Below are positions 34,422-43,091 of a DNA stretch of 64,000 nt, one piece after another. Source of the DNA: Curtobacterium sp. MCBD17_035 (lineage in GTDB: Bacteria; Actinomycetota; Actinomycetes; Actinomycetales; Microbacteriaceae). The position numbers and the translations under genes were made by a program. The stretch spans positions 1,736,001-1,800,000 of the forward strand of contig NZ_CP126279.1 of assembly GCF_003234815.2 (NCBI RefSeq). Direction: 5' to 3'. How positions within the stretch are numbered: position 1 is the stretch's first letter; every line of letters begins with the position of its first letter. The notes under the pieces are model-generated. The model was not told the origin of the DNA and searched no databases. It saw nothing but the letters and a program-made list of their open reading frames with translations.

Positions 34422-34871
34422 TCAGGCGAAGCGGCGCACGAGCGCGGGCAGCTCCGGCGGTTCGAACGGCTCGGTCGTCGCCGCCAGCTCGTCGGCCGTC
34501 CACCAGCGCGCGTCGAGGATGTCGACGCGCTCCTCGTCGGTCCACTCCGCGTTCGACAGGGTGAACCCGGTGGTCCGCACGACGTAGAACTCGGAGTGGC
34601 CGCGGTCGTGGTCCGCCTCGTCGAAGTCCACCGCGAAGTCCCACGACCAAACGGACTCCCCCGGGTCCTCGATGAGGATGCCGGTCTCCTCGCGGAGTTC
34701 CCGGATCGCGGCGTCGCGGTGCGACTCCCCCGGGTCGACACCGCCGCCGGGCGTGATCCAGCGGTGGAAGCCGTCGCTGGACGGCGCTCGCGTGTCCATG
34801 AGGAACACGCGGCCGTCGGCGTCGAGCAGCAGGATCCGGGAGGTGCGGCGCAGGCCCGGCAGCGCGGTCAC
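34422..34871 (-). CDS. NUDIX hydrolase
   Basis: A 149-residue NUDIX protein with a complete box, from GGGVDPGESH to REETGIL, which binds the catalytic magnesium through REXXEE-type residues. It removes nucleoside diphosphates linked to another group; specificity is unknown. The GTG at 34871 begins VTALPGLRRTSR. It starts 12 nt after the stop of the SDR gene and is probably cotranscribed with it. Confidence 0.88.
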   Translation of the reverse strand: MTALPGLRRTSRILLLDADGRVFLMDTRAPSSDGFHRWITPGGGVDPGESHRDAAIRELREETGILIEDPGESVWSWDFAVDFDEADHDRGHSEFYVVRTTGFTLSNAEWTDEERVDILDARWWTADELAATTEPFEPPELPALVRRFA

Positions 34872-34883
34872 GACCGCGGTCCG

Positions 34884-35654
34884 CTAGGAAGCCGAGCCGA
34901 CGAACTCGGACACGTCGCCGACGAGCTTCGTGTGATCGGCCGGGATGGGCTCGACCGCGGCGAGGGCGACCTCGGCCGCGAACTCGGCGACGTTGTAGAG
35001 CTTGCCGACGGACTCGCGACGCCCGCTGATCGCACCCGGGTTGATGCGCTCGAGCAGGGTCGCTGTGATCGTGCCCTCGATCATGTCGCCCGAGACGACC
35101 ACGAACTCGATCCCGGCGGCGTCGAGCTGCGGGATGAGGTCACGGAGCGCGAGTTCCCCGGCCCGCTTGCTCTTGGCGACCGGCACGTACTCGGGCAGGG
35201 TCTCGGCGGTCTCGACGAAGTGCGCCTGGTGGCTCGTCACGAACACGACGCGCGACCCCGCCGGCATGAGCGGCACGGCCGTCGTGAGGACGTCGACCTG
35301 GGCGTCCCGGTTGAGGCGCAGCGCGTAGTCGTCGCCCATGCCGGCCTCCATACCGCCGGAGGCGTTGAGCACGAGGAGGTCGAGCCCGCCGAAGCGCTCG
35401 GCGATCGTGTCGAACATCGCCTGCACGGAGTCGTGGTCCGTGAGGTCGGCGCCGATGGCGATGGCCTCGCCGCCCGCGGCGGTGATGCGCTCCGCGATCT
35501 GGTCGGCGCGCTTGGCCTTGTTCCGGTAGTTCACGACCACACGGGCGCCCGCCTCCGCCAGGTAACCGAGGGTGTCCGCCCCGATCCCCCGGGACGACCC
35601 GGTGACGAGGGCGCGGGTACCGGCGAGTCGACCGGCGGCCAGGGGGTTGCTCAC
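34884..35654 (-). CDS. SDR family oxidoreductase with atypical active-site spacing
   Basis: A classical-length short-chain dehydrogenase of 256 residues. The cofactor site is ALVTGSSRGIGADT and the NAG-like motif is LVLNASGG. The catalytic Ser is likely in VVFVTSHQAHF. The Tyr-Lys pair is unusual: YVPVAKSKRAGE gives Tyr-x4-Lys or Tyr-x6-Lys rather than Tyr-x3-Lys. Related actinobacterial proteins share this SKRAGE context, so it is probably a real subfamily. GTG 35654 has GAGGAGA upstream. Confidence 0.87.
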   Translation of the reverse strand: MSNPLAAGRLAGTRALVTGSSRGIGADTLGYLAEAGARVVVNYRNKAKRADQIAERITAAGGEAIAIGADLTDHDSVQAMFDTIAERFGGLDLLVLNASGGMEAGMGDDYALRLNRDAQVDVLTTAVPLMPAGSRVVFVTSHQAHFVETAETLPEYVPVAKSKRAGELALRDLIPQLDAAGIEFVVVSGDMIEGTITATLLERINPGAISGRRESVGKLYNVAEFAAEVALAAVEPIPADHTKLVGDVSEFVGSAS

Positions 35655-35718
35655 GTGTGGTGTCTCCTCGGATACGGGCCCGCGCCGCCGTCGGTTGGAC
35701 CGCGCGTGACCGGGTCCG

Positions 35719-35724
35719 AGCCTA
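35719..35724 (-). promoter_or_regulatory. -10 box (TAGGCT) of the SDR-NUDIX pair
   Basis: On the minus strand TAGGCT predicts a start near 35712 and a leader of about 58 nt ending in GAGGAGA. Confidence 0.4.
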
Positions 35725-35763
35725 GCAACGCGGGCCTCCCGTCCCGCTGTCACCCCGCGCTGC

Positions 35764-35769
35764 TAGCGT
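35764..35769 (+). promoter_or_regulatory. -10 box (TAGCGT) of nfeD-SPFH
   Basis: TAGCGT predicts a start near 35776 and a 63-nt leader ending in GAGGGAGGG. It lies 40 bp from the divergent SDR -10 box. Confidence 0.4.
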
Positions 35770-35838
35770 GAGCGGCACCTGGATCGGACGGTGCGACGCA
35801 CGCGCCGTCGGAACGCGACCCGAGGGAGGGCAGATCGC

Positions 35839-36321
35839 GTGGACGGTGTCATGTGGACCTGGGTGGTCGTGTGGATCGCCCTCGTCCTCGTGTTCCTCGT
35901 GGTCGAGGTCTTCACGCTCGACTTCGTGTTCGTGATGCTCGCAGCAGGGTCGGCCGGCGGTCTCGTCGCCTCGCTGCTCGGACTCCCGTGGTGGGCCGCC
36001 GTGCTCATCGCGGCGGCGCTGTCCCTCCTGCTCATCGCCCTCGTCCGACCGCGCGTCATCCACGCGCTGGGTCGGGGTGCCGATCCGCACCGCACGAACG
36101 TCGACGCACTCACCGGGATGCCGGGCGAGGTCGTCGTCGCGTTCACGGGCTCCGCCCCCGGCCAGGTCCGTCTGGCGAACGGCGAGACCTGGAGCGCGCG
36201 CATCGCCGCCGACACCGGCGCCGCGGTCCCGGTCCGCCCGCCCCTCGGCACGCCGGTCGTCGTGACCGGCGTCGAGGGCTCCACGGCGGTCGTCCGCCTC
36301 ACCGAAAGGACAACACCATGA
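35839..36321 (+). CDS. NfeD family membrane protein
   Basis: A 160-residue short NfeD protein with two or three membrane helices (WVVVWIALVLVFLVVEVF; VMLAAGSAGGLVASLL; VLIAAALSLLLIALV), then a C-terminal OB-fold domain with LTGMPGEVVVAF and a closing TAVVRL. NfeD proteins pair with SPFH scaffolds in membrane microdomains. The GTG at 35839 has GAGGGAGGG 8 nt upstream. The stop overlaps the ATG of the SPFH gene (ATGA), so the pair is coupled. Confidence 0.88.
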   Translation: MDGVMWTWVVVWIALVLVFLVVEVFTLDFVFVMLAAGSAGGLVASLLGLPWWAAVLIAAALSLLLIALVRPRVIHALGRGADPHRTNVDALTGMPGEVVVAFTGSAPGQVRLANGETWSARIAADTGAAVPVRPPLGTPVVVTGVEGSTAVVRLTERTTP

Positions 36322-37526
36322 CCGTCTCCACCGGGACGATCCTGCTCATCGCGCTCATCGTGGTGGTGGTCATCTTCGTGATCGTCGTGCTCAGCAGGGC
36401 GATCCGGATCATCCCGCAGGCGCGGGCCGGCGTCGTGGAACGGCTCGGCCGCTACCACAAGACGCTCACACCGGGTCTCAACCTGCTCGTGCCCTTCATC
36501 GACCGACTCCGCCCGCTGCTCGACATGCGCGAGCAGGTGGTCTCGTTCCCGCCGCAGCCCGTCATCACCGAGGACAACCTCGTCGTGTCGATCGACACGG
36601 TCGTGTACTTCCAGGTGACCGACGCCCGGGCCGCGACGTACGAGATCGCGAACTACCTCGGCGCGGTCGAGCAGCTCACGACCACGACCCTCCGCAACGT
36701 CGTCGGCGGCCTCAACCTCGAGCAGGCGCTCACCAGCCGCGACAACATCAACGGTCAGCTCCGCATCGTCCTCGACGAGGCCACGGGCAAGTGGGGCATC
36801 CGCGTCGGTCGGGTCGAGCTCAAGGCGATCGATCCGCCCGCGTCGATCCAGGACTCCATGGAGCAGCAGATGCGTGCCGAACGGAGCCGTCGTGCCGCCA
36901 TCCTGCAGGCCGAGGGGACGAAGCAGTCCCAGATCCTCGAGGCCGAGGGCCAGCGGCAGTCCGCCATCCTCCGTGCCGAGGGCGAAGCGAAGGCCCGTGT
37001 GCTCGAGGCCGAGGGCGAGGCCCAGGCGATCGCGACGGTGTTCGGCGCCATCCACGCGGGCGACCCAGACGACAAGCTGCTGTCGTACCAGTACCTGCAG
37101 ACCCTCCCGAAGCTCGCCGAGGGCAGCGCCAACAAGCTCTGGATGATCCCGAGCGAGTTCACCGAGGCATTGCAGGGCATCGCGCGCGGCTTCGGGGCGG
37201 GTCCGCTCGGAGGCGGCGGCCGACCCCATGTCGGGAGCGCGGGCAGCGGCGACGCCGGCCAGGACGCCCGCAACCAGGACTCCGGGAACGCTTCGGTCCG
37301 CCGCGCAGGCGGAACCGAGGCCGGCGGGTCGGCCGCTCCTGCCCTCATGGACCGCATCTCGGCCCTCGCCGCGGCGAGCCTCGCCGACACGACGCCCTCC
37401 TCGTCGGCGCCCGGAGCGGCGCTCGACGCAGCGGACGCCGCGCTCGACGCCCGGTTGGCGGAGTCGGATCGGAGTGTCGACGAGCACCTCGGCGCGAGCG
37501 ACGGGAGCTCGCCGCAGCACGACTGA
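36318..37526 (+). CDS. SPFH/Band 7 (stomatin-like, QmcA-type) protein
   Basis: A membrane-anchored scaffold of 402 residues. One N-terminal helix (ILLIALIVVVVIFVIVVL) is followed by the Band 7 domain with IIPQARAGVVERLGRY and LRNVVGGL. A long charged coiled coil carries repeated AEG units (ILQAEGTKQ, ILEAEGQRQ, ILRAEGEAK, VLEAEGEAQ at about 195-235). The conserved LWMIPSEF motif follows, and then a 120-residue low-complexity tail rich in Gly, Ala and Ser. It probably oligomerises with NfeD to organise membrane proteins. Confidence 0.92.
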   Translation: MTVSTGTILLIALIVVVVIFVIVVLSRAIRIIPQARAGVVERLGRYHKTLTPGLNLLVPFIDRLRPLLDMREQVVSFPPQPVITEDNLVVSIDTVVYFQVTDARAATYEIANYLGAVEQLTTTTLRNVVGGLNLEQALTSRDNINGQLRIVLDEATGKWGIRVGRVELKAIDPPASIQDSMEQQMRAERSRRAAILQAEGTKQSQILEAEGQRQSAILRAEGEAKARVLEAEGEAQAIATVFGAIHAGDPDDKLLSYQYLQTLPKLAEGSANKLWMIPSEFTEALQGIARGFGAGPLGGGGRPHVGSAGSGDAGQDARNQDSGNASVRRAGGTEAGGSAAPALMDRISALAAASLADTTPSSSAPGAALDAADAALDARLAESDRSVDEHLGASDGSSPQHD

Positions 37527-37569
37527 CGGGCGCGCGGGGACTGGGAAGCCTCTGTGAAAGGCGAACATC

Positions 37570-37596
37570 GGAAACACCCGGGCGGGTAGCGCGGTT
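37570..37596 (+). promoter_or_regulatory. Candidate SigR/SigH-type promoter of rbpA
   Basis: GGAAA (37570-37574), 19 nt, then GTT (37594-37596). The thiol-stress sigma factors of Actinobacteria use GGAAT/C-N18-19-GTT, and rbpA is a known SigR target in Streptomyces. The spacing fits; the fifth base is A rather than T or C. Confidence 0.4.
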
Positions 37597-37630
37597 CCCA
37601 TACACGGAAGCGATGCGGAAGGAGCGAACC

Positions 37631-37996
37631 ATGGCTGATCGCAGTCTCCGGGGCATGCGACTCGGGAGCCAGAGTCTCCAGAGCGAAGAGGGCGTCGAGT
37701 TCTCCGAGCGCAGGCGAGCCGTCTACCAGACCGACAAGGGCACGACGTTCGAGGTCGTCTTCGCCGCCGAGGCGGAGATCCCCGACACGTGGCAGTCCCC
37801 CAGGAGCGGGCAGGAGGGTCGTCTCCTCGGTGATGACGGCGCTCCCGTCCCGATCGAGGAACACGACACGAAAGCGCCGCGCACCCACTGGGACATGCTG
37901 CTCGAGCGGCGGTCCCGCGAGGAGCTCGAAGAGCTCCTGCAGGAGCGCCTGACCTACCTGCGCGCCCGACGTGGCGAACAGAAGATCGGCGCCTGA
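37631..37996 (+). CDS. rbpA: RNA polymerase-binding protein RbpA
   Basis: An actinobacterial transcription factor that binds RNA polymerase and group 1/2 sigma factors and stabilises open complexes. It has 121 residues beginning MADRSLRGMRLGSQS; a core domain with AEIPDTW; and the sigma-interacting C-terminus PRTHWDMLLERRSREELEELL. The chain has no cysteine, so the zinc site of some homologues is absent. An AGGAG site precedes the ATG. It is convergent with lnt, the same pairing as Rv2050-Rv2051c, and separated by a strong hairpin. Confidence 0.96.
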   Translation: MADRSLRGMRLGSQSLQSEEGVEFSERRRAVYQTDKGTTFEVVFAAEAEIPDTWQSPRSGQEGRLLGDDGAPVPIEEHDTKAPRTHWDMLLERRSREELEELLQERLTYLRARRGEQKIGA

Positions 37997-38017
37997 CACC
38001 GTCAGCGCCTGCGGACC

Positions 38018-38052
38018 GGGAGGGCCGTCCTCATCACGAGGGCGGCCCTCCC
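38018..38052. terminator. Bidirectional hairpin between rbpA and lnt
   Basis: GGGAGGGCCGTCCTC pairs with GAGGGCGGCCCTCCC, 15 positions with one G-T pair and a 5-nt loop. It fills the gap between two convergent genes and can serve both. Confidence 0.8.
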
Positions 38053-38053
38053 G

Positions 38054-39700
38054 TCATGTGCGGCGCCGGCGCCACGGCGCCGCGCCGAGCAGGACGAGCA
38101 CGCCACCGATGACGACGACGGTCGTCAGACCGGTGCCGATGACGGTCGCCGGCGTGGTGCTCGTCCCCAGCGGCACGTCGGTCACCATCGACGTGGCCGT
38201 GTAGGCCGGAACCGAGTCGATGGTGCGTCCGGACGGATCGACGACCGCGCTCGCACCGACGGTCGAGATGTTCACGAGTGAGCGCCCCGTCTCGATCGCA
38301 CGCATCCGGGCGATCGCGAGCTGCTGCAGGTTCTCGTCGGTGCCGTCGAAGTCGGCGTTGTTCGTCTGGGCGAGGATGAGCTGCGCATGGGCGGCCGTCA
38401 TCTCGTCGGTCAGGCGGTCGTCGACGATGTCGAAGCAGATCGCGAGCCCGACGCGCACCCCCGCGACGCTGACGGTGTTCGGCTTCGTCCCCGGCGTGTA
38501 GTCACGGCCGATCAGCCCGATCAGGGACGGCGCGAGCTTGCTGTAGAACCAGCGGTCGGGCACGTACTCACCGAAGGGCACCGGATGGGCCTTGTCGTAG
38601 GAGCCCAGCCAGCCCTTGCCGGCCTGCCAGACGAAGGACGTGTTGTGGTACTGGCCACGGGCGTTCTCGGTGATCGCACCGGCGACGATCGGCGCGTGCG
38701 TGGCGGTGCTCAGGGCGTCGAGGGCCGCCGCCACCCCGGGCGAACGCCGAGGGTCGAACTCGGCCGACGCCTCCGGCCACACCACCATGTCGACTCCCTT
38801 GGCCGACGTGTCCGTCGCGTCGAGCTGGGACGACAGGACCTCGCCGGGCTGGGCGCCGTCGAAGTACCCCGCCGGACCGTCGCCCTGGACGCTCTCGACG
38901 CGGACCATGCCCGATGTCGTCGCGGGCCACGCCGGCACCGCGAGGACGACCACCACGACGCCGACCGCGAGCACGGCCCGGACGAACGGCCGCACACCGA
39001 CCTCGACCGCGAGGGCGACGAGTGCCGCCACCATGAACACGAGCACGAACGTCAGTCCGAGCACCCCGAGCCAAGCGACGAGCGGTGCGAAGGGACTCTG
39101 TGACTGGCTCAGGGCGACGCGACCCCAGGAGAACCCGTTGTACGGGTAGTTCCCGCCGAGCCACTCGCGGCCCGTCCAGAGCGCCGCGACGACCGCAGGC
39201 GTGAGGAGCACTCGACCGAGGACGGTCGGAACCGCCCGCGGCACCCACCGGTACGCGAGCGCCATGGCCGCTCCCCCGAGCGCCGGGAACAGCGCCTCGA
39301 ACAGCGCGAGCGCGAGCCAGGGCACCGGGCCGAGGTACTTCGCCGCCCAGTCCACGTCGACCAGGAAGAACGCGGCGCCGAAGACGTAGCCGAGCCCGAA
39401 CGCCACCCAGAACCGCTGTCCTCGGACCGCGAGGAGCATCATCGCGACGGCGGGGAACGCCAGCACCCAGACGCCCGCCCCGGGGAACGCGAGGTCGAGG
39501 ACGAGTCCGCCGAGCGCTGCCAGCGGGTACGCGACGGAGCGCGGGAGGACACCGACCGCGCCCGCGTCGTGACCGGGGCCGTGCCTCCAGACCGGCAGGG
39601 GGTGCCGGGGAGGGCGCCGCCGCGGTGTCGGACGGGGCGACTGCACGGCCTCCCCGCCGACGGCGGGCAGGCGCGTCGGACGGTCCTCGGTCGTCGTCAT
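38054..39700 (-). CDS. lnt: Apolipoprotein N-acyltransferase
   Basis: Adds the third acyl chain to the N-terminal cysteine of lipoproteins at the membrane. Its 548 residues have an N-terminal bundle of about seven membrane helices, then a nitrilase domain with the catalytic Glu in VVWPEASAEF, Lys in SYDKAHPVPFGEYVP and Cys in VGLAICFDIV, and a final membrane helix. ATG 39700 has GAGGGA upstream. In M. tuberculosis the same gene is fused to the polyprenol-phosphate mannose synthase domain (Ppm1); that domain is absent here. It follows the helicase gene by 11 nt. Confidence 0.93.
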   Translation of the reverse strand: MTTTEDRPTRLPAVGGEAVQSPRPTPRRRPPRHPLPVWRHGPGHDAGAVGVLPRSVAYPLAALGGLVLDLAFPGAGVWVLAFPAVAMMLLAVRGQRFWVAFGLGYVFGAAFFLVDVDWAAKYLGPVPWLALALFEALFPALGGAAMALAYRWVPRAVPTVLGRVLLTPAVVAALWTGREWLGGNYPYNGFSWGRVALSQSQSPFAPLVAWLGVLGLTFVLVFMVAALVALAVEVGVRPFVRAVLAVGVVVVVLAVPAWPATTSGMVRVESVQGDGPAGYFDGAQPGEVLSSQLDATDTSAKGVDMVVWPEASAEFDPRRSPGVAAALDALSTATHAPIVAGAITENARGQYHNTSFVWQAGKGWLGSYDKAHPVPFGEYVPDRWFYSKLAPSLIGLIGRDYTPGTKPNTVSVAGVRVGLAICFDIVDDRLTDEMTAAHAQLILAQTNNADFDGTDENLQQLAIARMRAIETGRSLVNISTVGASAVVDPSGRTIDSVPAYTATSMVTDVPLGTSTTPATVIGTGLTTVVVIGGVLVLLGAAPWRRRRT

Positions 39701-39711
39701 GGGATCGTCCC

Positions 39712-42210
39712 TCAGACCGTCGCGTAGGCGACGATGCCACGGCGCATGGCGTCGGCGGCACGGGAGGCGGTGCGCGACAACGGCGCGTCGGCCGCGTTGC
39801 GGAGCTGGTCGAGCAGGTCGATCACCTGCTTGGACCACCGGACGAAGTCGCCTGCGGCGAGATCGAGGGTCCGGAGGACGTCGTCGAGCGAGGACCCCGA
39901 CGCCCATCGGAAGACGCCGAGCGCGATCGCGGGCGTGGGCGGCATCGATCCCGCCAGGCGGTGGTCCCGCTCGAGGTCGTCGAGGCGCGCCCAGATCGTG
40001 AGCGTCTCGTCGAGGGCCGGACGGAAGGCGCCGCGGGGCAGCGCGTGTTCCGTGCCGGGAGCGTCCTCGCGGCGGGGCTCGTAGACGATCGTCGCCGCCA
40101 TCGCCGCGAGCTGCGCCGGTGTCAACTCGTCCCAGACGTGCGCCTCGATGCACTCCGCGACGAGCAGGTCGCGGTCGCCGTAGATGCGCTGCAACCGGCG
40201 CCCACCGGCGGCGACGCGCACCTCGTCCCGTCGGGCCCCCGCGGACTCGGACGTCGGCACCGGGACGCCGTCCACGTCCTCCGGCGCGTCGCGGGTCAGG
40301 TAGCCGAGTGCCAGGAGGACGTCGGTCACCCGGTCGAACACGATCGCCACCGCACCGGTGCGCGAGCGGATCTGCGCGAGCAGCTTGTCGGTGGAGCGGG
40401 ACAGGCGGTACCAACGCTCGGCCCAGCGCGCGTGCGCCTCGCGGTCGGGACACGCGTGGCAGGGATGCCGCTGCATGCGTCGCCGGACCTCGCTGATCGC
40501 GGCCTGCCGCTCCTGGCGTGCACCGTGTGAGGACTCGCGGCCGCCCGGGATCGTCGACCGCTCCAGGTCGGAGAGCTCGCGTCGGAGCGCCGCGTACTCC
40601 GTGAAGTCCCCGAGGTGGCACTCCATGGACCGGCGGTAGCCGTCGAGCGACTCCTGCTGCGATCGGGCCTTCCGGGCGAGATCGACGACCGAGCGGTCCG
40701 CCTGGAACTGCGCGAACGACGTCTCGAGGACCTCGCGCGTCCGCTCCCGCCCGAACTGCTCGATGAGGTTGACGGCCATGTTGTACGTCGGCTTGAACGC
40801 GGAGTTGAGCGGGTAGGTCCGGCGCGAGGCGAGCGACGCCACCGCCTGTGGTTCGAGGCCGTCGGTCCACTGGATGACCGCATGGCCCTCGACGTCGATC
40901 CCGCGGCGACCGGCGCGGCCGGTCAGCTGCGTGTACTCCCCCGGCGTGATCGGGACGCGCGCCTCGCCGTTGAACTTCTCGAGCTTCTCGAGCACCACCG
41001 TGCGAGCGGGCATGTTGACCCCGAGCGCCAGGGTCTCGGTGGCGAGCACGACCTTGAGCAGCTTGCGCTGGAACAGGTCCTCGACGACCTCCTTGAACGC
41101 TGGCAGCAGCCCCGCGTGGTGCGCCGCGACGCCCCGCTCGAGGCCCTCGAGCCACTCCCAGTAGCCGAGCACCGCGAGGTCCTCGTCGAGCAGCGTGCGG
41201 CAGTGGTACTCGGCGGTCTCGCGGATCTCGCGGCGCTCAGCGGCGGTCGTCAGCGAGATCCCGGAGCGGAGGACCTGGCGCACGCCCTGGTCGCATCCGT
41301 TCCGGCTGAACACGAAGAAGATGGCCGGCAGCAACCGCCGCTCGTCGAGCATGTGGACGATGCCCTCGCGGTGCATGCGTTCCTGGCGCGGCCCGCGATG
41401 GTCGTACGCCGGACCGCGTCCGCGGCCGCGGCCTCGACCGCCGTTGCGGTCGCCACCCCGCGAGGCCCCACCGACCAGTCGCATGAGCTCCGGGTTGACA
41501 CGGTTGGTCGCCGCCGCACCCGACGAGTCGAACAGGTCGACGAGCTTCGGACCGACGAGCACGTGCTGCTCGAGCGGCACCGGACGCTCCTCCGACACGA
41601 TGACGTCCGTGTCCCCGCGCACCGCCTGCAGCCAGTCGCCGAACTCCTCGGCGTTCGACACGGTCGCCGACAGGGAGACGAGCCGGACCTCGCTCGGCAG
41701 GTGCAGGATCACCTCTTCCCACACCGGCCCGCGGAACCGGTCGGCGAGGTAGTGGACCTCGTCGAGCACGACGTAGGCCAGGTCGTCGAGCAGGTCGGAC
41801 TCCGCGTAGATCATGTTGCGGAGCACCTCGGTCGTCATCACGACCACGCGCGCCCTCGGGTTGACGTTGGTGTCGCCCGTGAGCAGCCCGACCTCCGACT
41901 CGCCGTACGCGTCGACGAGTTCGCCGTACTTCTGGTTCGACAGCGCCTTGATCGGCGTGGTGTAGAACACCTTCGCCGTCGGGGAACGCATCGCGAGCCA
42001 CACCGCGAACTCGGCGACGACCGTCTTGCCGGCACCGGTGGGCGCGGCGACGAGCACGCTGCGGCCCTCGTCGAGCGCCAGGCACGACGCCATCTGGAAC
42101 GGGTCGAGGTCGAATCGGAGCTCGGTGCGGAACAGCTCGAGGTTCCGTGACCGCGCCCGCGCGCGGGCGGCGGCGAACCGGGCGGCCGGGGTCAGTCCCG
42201 TGTCGGTCAC
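39712..42210 (-). CDS. Ski2/Mtr4-like DEVH-box helicase (HelY type)
   Basis: A superfamily 2 helicase of 832 residues. Motif I is APTGAGKT, motif II is LDEVHYL, motif III SLSATVSN and motif VI QLTGRAGRRGID. The C-terminal part has DSHCT-like features and a cluster of His/Cys (RHPCHACPDREAH). It matches the actinobacterial helicase encoded next to tatC (HelY, Rv2092c). Related proteins unwind RNA, so a role in RNA processing or decay is likely. The GTG at 42210 overlaps the tatC stop by 4 nt. A Gly/Arg-rich insert is near residue 240. Confidence 0.92.
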   Translation of the reverse strand: MTDTGLTPAARFAAARARARSRNLELFRTELRFDLDPFQMASCLALDEGRSVLVAAPTGAGKTVVAEFAVWLAMRSPTAKVFYTTPIKALSNQKYGELVDAYGESEVGLLTGDTNVNPRARVVVMTTEVLRNMIYAESDLLDDLAYVVLDEVHYLADRFRGPVWEEVILHLPSEVRLVSLSATVSNAEEFGDWLQAVRGDTDVIVSEERPVPLEQHVLVGPKLVDLFDSSGAAATNRVNPELMRLVGGASRGGDRNGGRGRGRGRGPAYDHRGPRQERMHREGIVHMLDERRLLPAIFFVFSRNGCDQGVRQVLRSGISLTTAAERREIRETAEYHCRTLLDEDLAVLGYWEWLEGLERGVAAHHAGLLPAFKEVVEDLFQRKLLKVVLATETLALGVNMPARTVVLEKLEKFNGEARVPITPGEYTQLTGRAGRRGIDVEGHAVIQWTDGLEPQAVASLASRRTYPLNSAFKPTYNMAVNLIEQFGRERTREVLETSFAQFQADRSVVDLARKARSQQESLDGYRRSMECHLGDFTEYAALRRELSDLERSTIPGGRESSHGARQERQAAISEVRRRMQRHPCHACPDREAHARWAERWYRLSRSTDKLLAQIRSRTGAVAIVFDRVTDVLLALGYLTRDAPEDVDGVPVPTSESAGARRDEVRVAAGGRRLQRIYGDRDLLVAECIEAHVWDELTPAQLAAMAATIVYEPRREDAPGTEHALPRGAFRPALDETLTIWARLDDLERDHRLAGSMPPTPAIALGVFRWASGSSLDDVLRTLDLAAGDFVRWSKQVIDLLDQLRNAADAPLSRTASRAADAMRRGIVAYATV

Positions 42211-43031
42211 AGGCCGTACTCCGCGTCCACCGCTGCCTGACGTCGCGCTGCGCGCCGGTCGTGGAACCACGAGACCGCGCAGGCAGCGATGTACAGCACG
42301 ACCATCGGCACGGCGAGCAGGAACATCGAGATGACGTCGGCCGACGGCGTGACCAGGGCGGTGAACACGAGGATGCAGAGGATCGCGATGCGCCAGGAGC
42401 CGATGATGGCCGCGGCGGAGAGCACCCCGACGAAGTTGAGGAGCACGAGGAACACCGGGAGCACGAACGCGATGCCGATGGCGAGGACGAGCTTGATGAC
42501 GAAGTCGTAGTAGGTCTTGGCGTCCACGATCGAGGCGTCCTCGTGCGACACGAAGCTGCCGAGGATCCCGACGATGTGCGGCAGGACGTACCACCCGCAG
42601 AAGCAGCCGCCGAGGAAGAGCGGGATCGCCGAGCCGAAGAAGCCGATGACGTAGAGCTTCTCGCGGCGGACCAGCGCCGGCACGATGAAGGCCCACACCT
42701 GGTAGAGCCACACGGGGCTCGAGATGACGATGCCGATCGTGATCGCGATCTGCAGACGGAGGTCGAACGCACCGGTGATCACCGGGAAGTTCAGCTCGGC
42801 GACGTGCCCGCCGCCGGCACGGGCCAGGTTGCGGACCGGCGCGCGGAGGGCGTCGAGCACCCACGGCGTGAGGAACCACCCCGCCACGGCACACACGGCG
42901 ATGGCGAGCACGGCGCGGAACAGGCGCTTGCGGAGCTCGACGAGGTGCTGTCCGAGGGACATCCGCCCCTCGGGGTCCTTCTTCGGCATCCCCGGGCGAG
43001 GCTGGCGTCCGCGCGCAGTCGTCGAGGCCAT
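42207..43031 (-). CDS. tatC: Twin-arginine translocase subunit TatC
   Basis: The six-helix receptor that binds twin-arginine signal peptides and exports folded proteins. It has 274 residues with the conserved cytoplasmic start MSLGQHLVELRKRLFRAV and FSSPVWLYQVWAFI-like region (SSPVWLYQVWAFIVPAL), and six membrane helices. A TAGGAT box lies 7 nt before the ATG at 43031, so it has its own, probably leaderless, transcript. In most Actinobacteria tatA lies between pafC and tatC; here only 60 nt separate them. Confidence 0.95.
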   Translation of the reverse strand: MASTTARGRQPRPGMPKKDPEGRMSLGQHLVELRKRLFRAVLAIAVCAVAGWFLTPWVLDALRAPVRNLARAGGGHVAELNFPVITGAFDLRLQIAITIGIVISSPVWLYQVWAFIVPALVRREKLYVIGFFGSAIPLFLGGCFCGWYVLPHIVGILGSFVSHEDASIVDAKTYYDFVIKLVLAIGIAFVLPVFLVLLNFVGVLSAAAIIGSWRIAILCILVFTALVTPSADVISMFLLAVPMVVLYIAACAVSWFHDRRAARRQAAVDAEYGL

Positions 43032-43038
43032 GGCTGTG

Positions 43039-43044
43039 ATCCTA
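43039..43044 (-). promoter_or_regulatory. -10 box (TAGGAT) of tatC-helY
   Basis: On the minus strand TAGGAT lies 7 nt before the tatC ATG, predicting a start at or next to the initiation codon. Confidence 0.5.
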
Positions 43045-43091
43045 CGTCCTCTCCGCCGTGGACCGACATGGCGGACGACGCTGGGGGCGGC

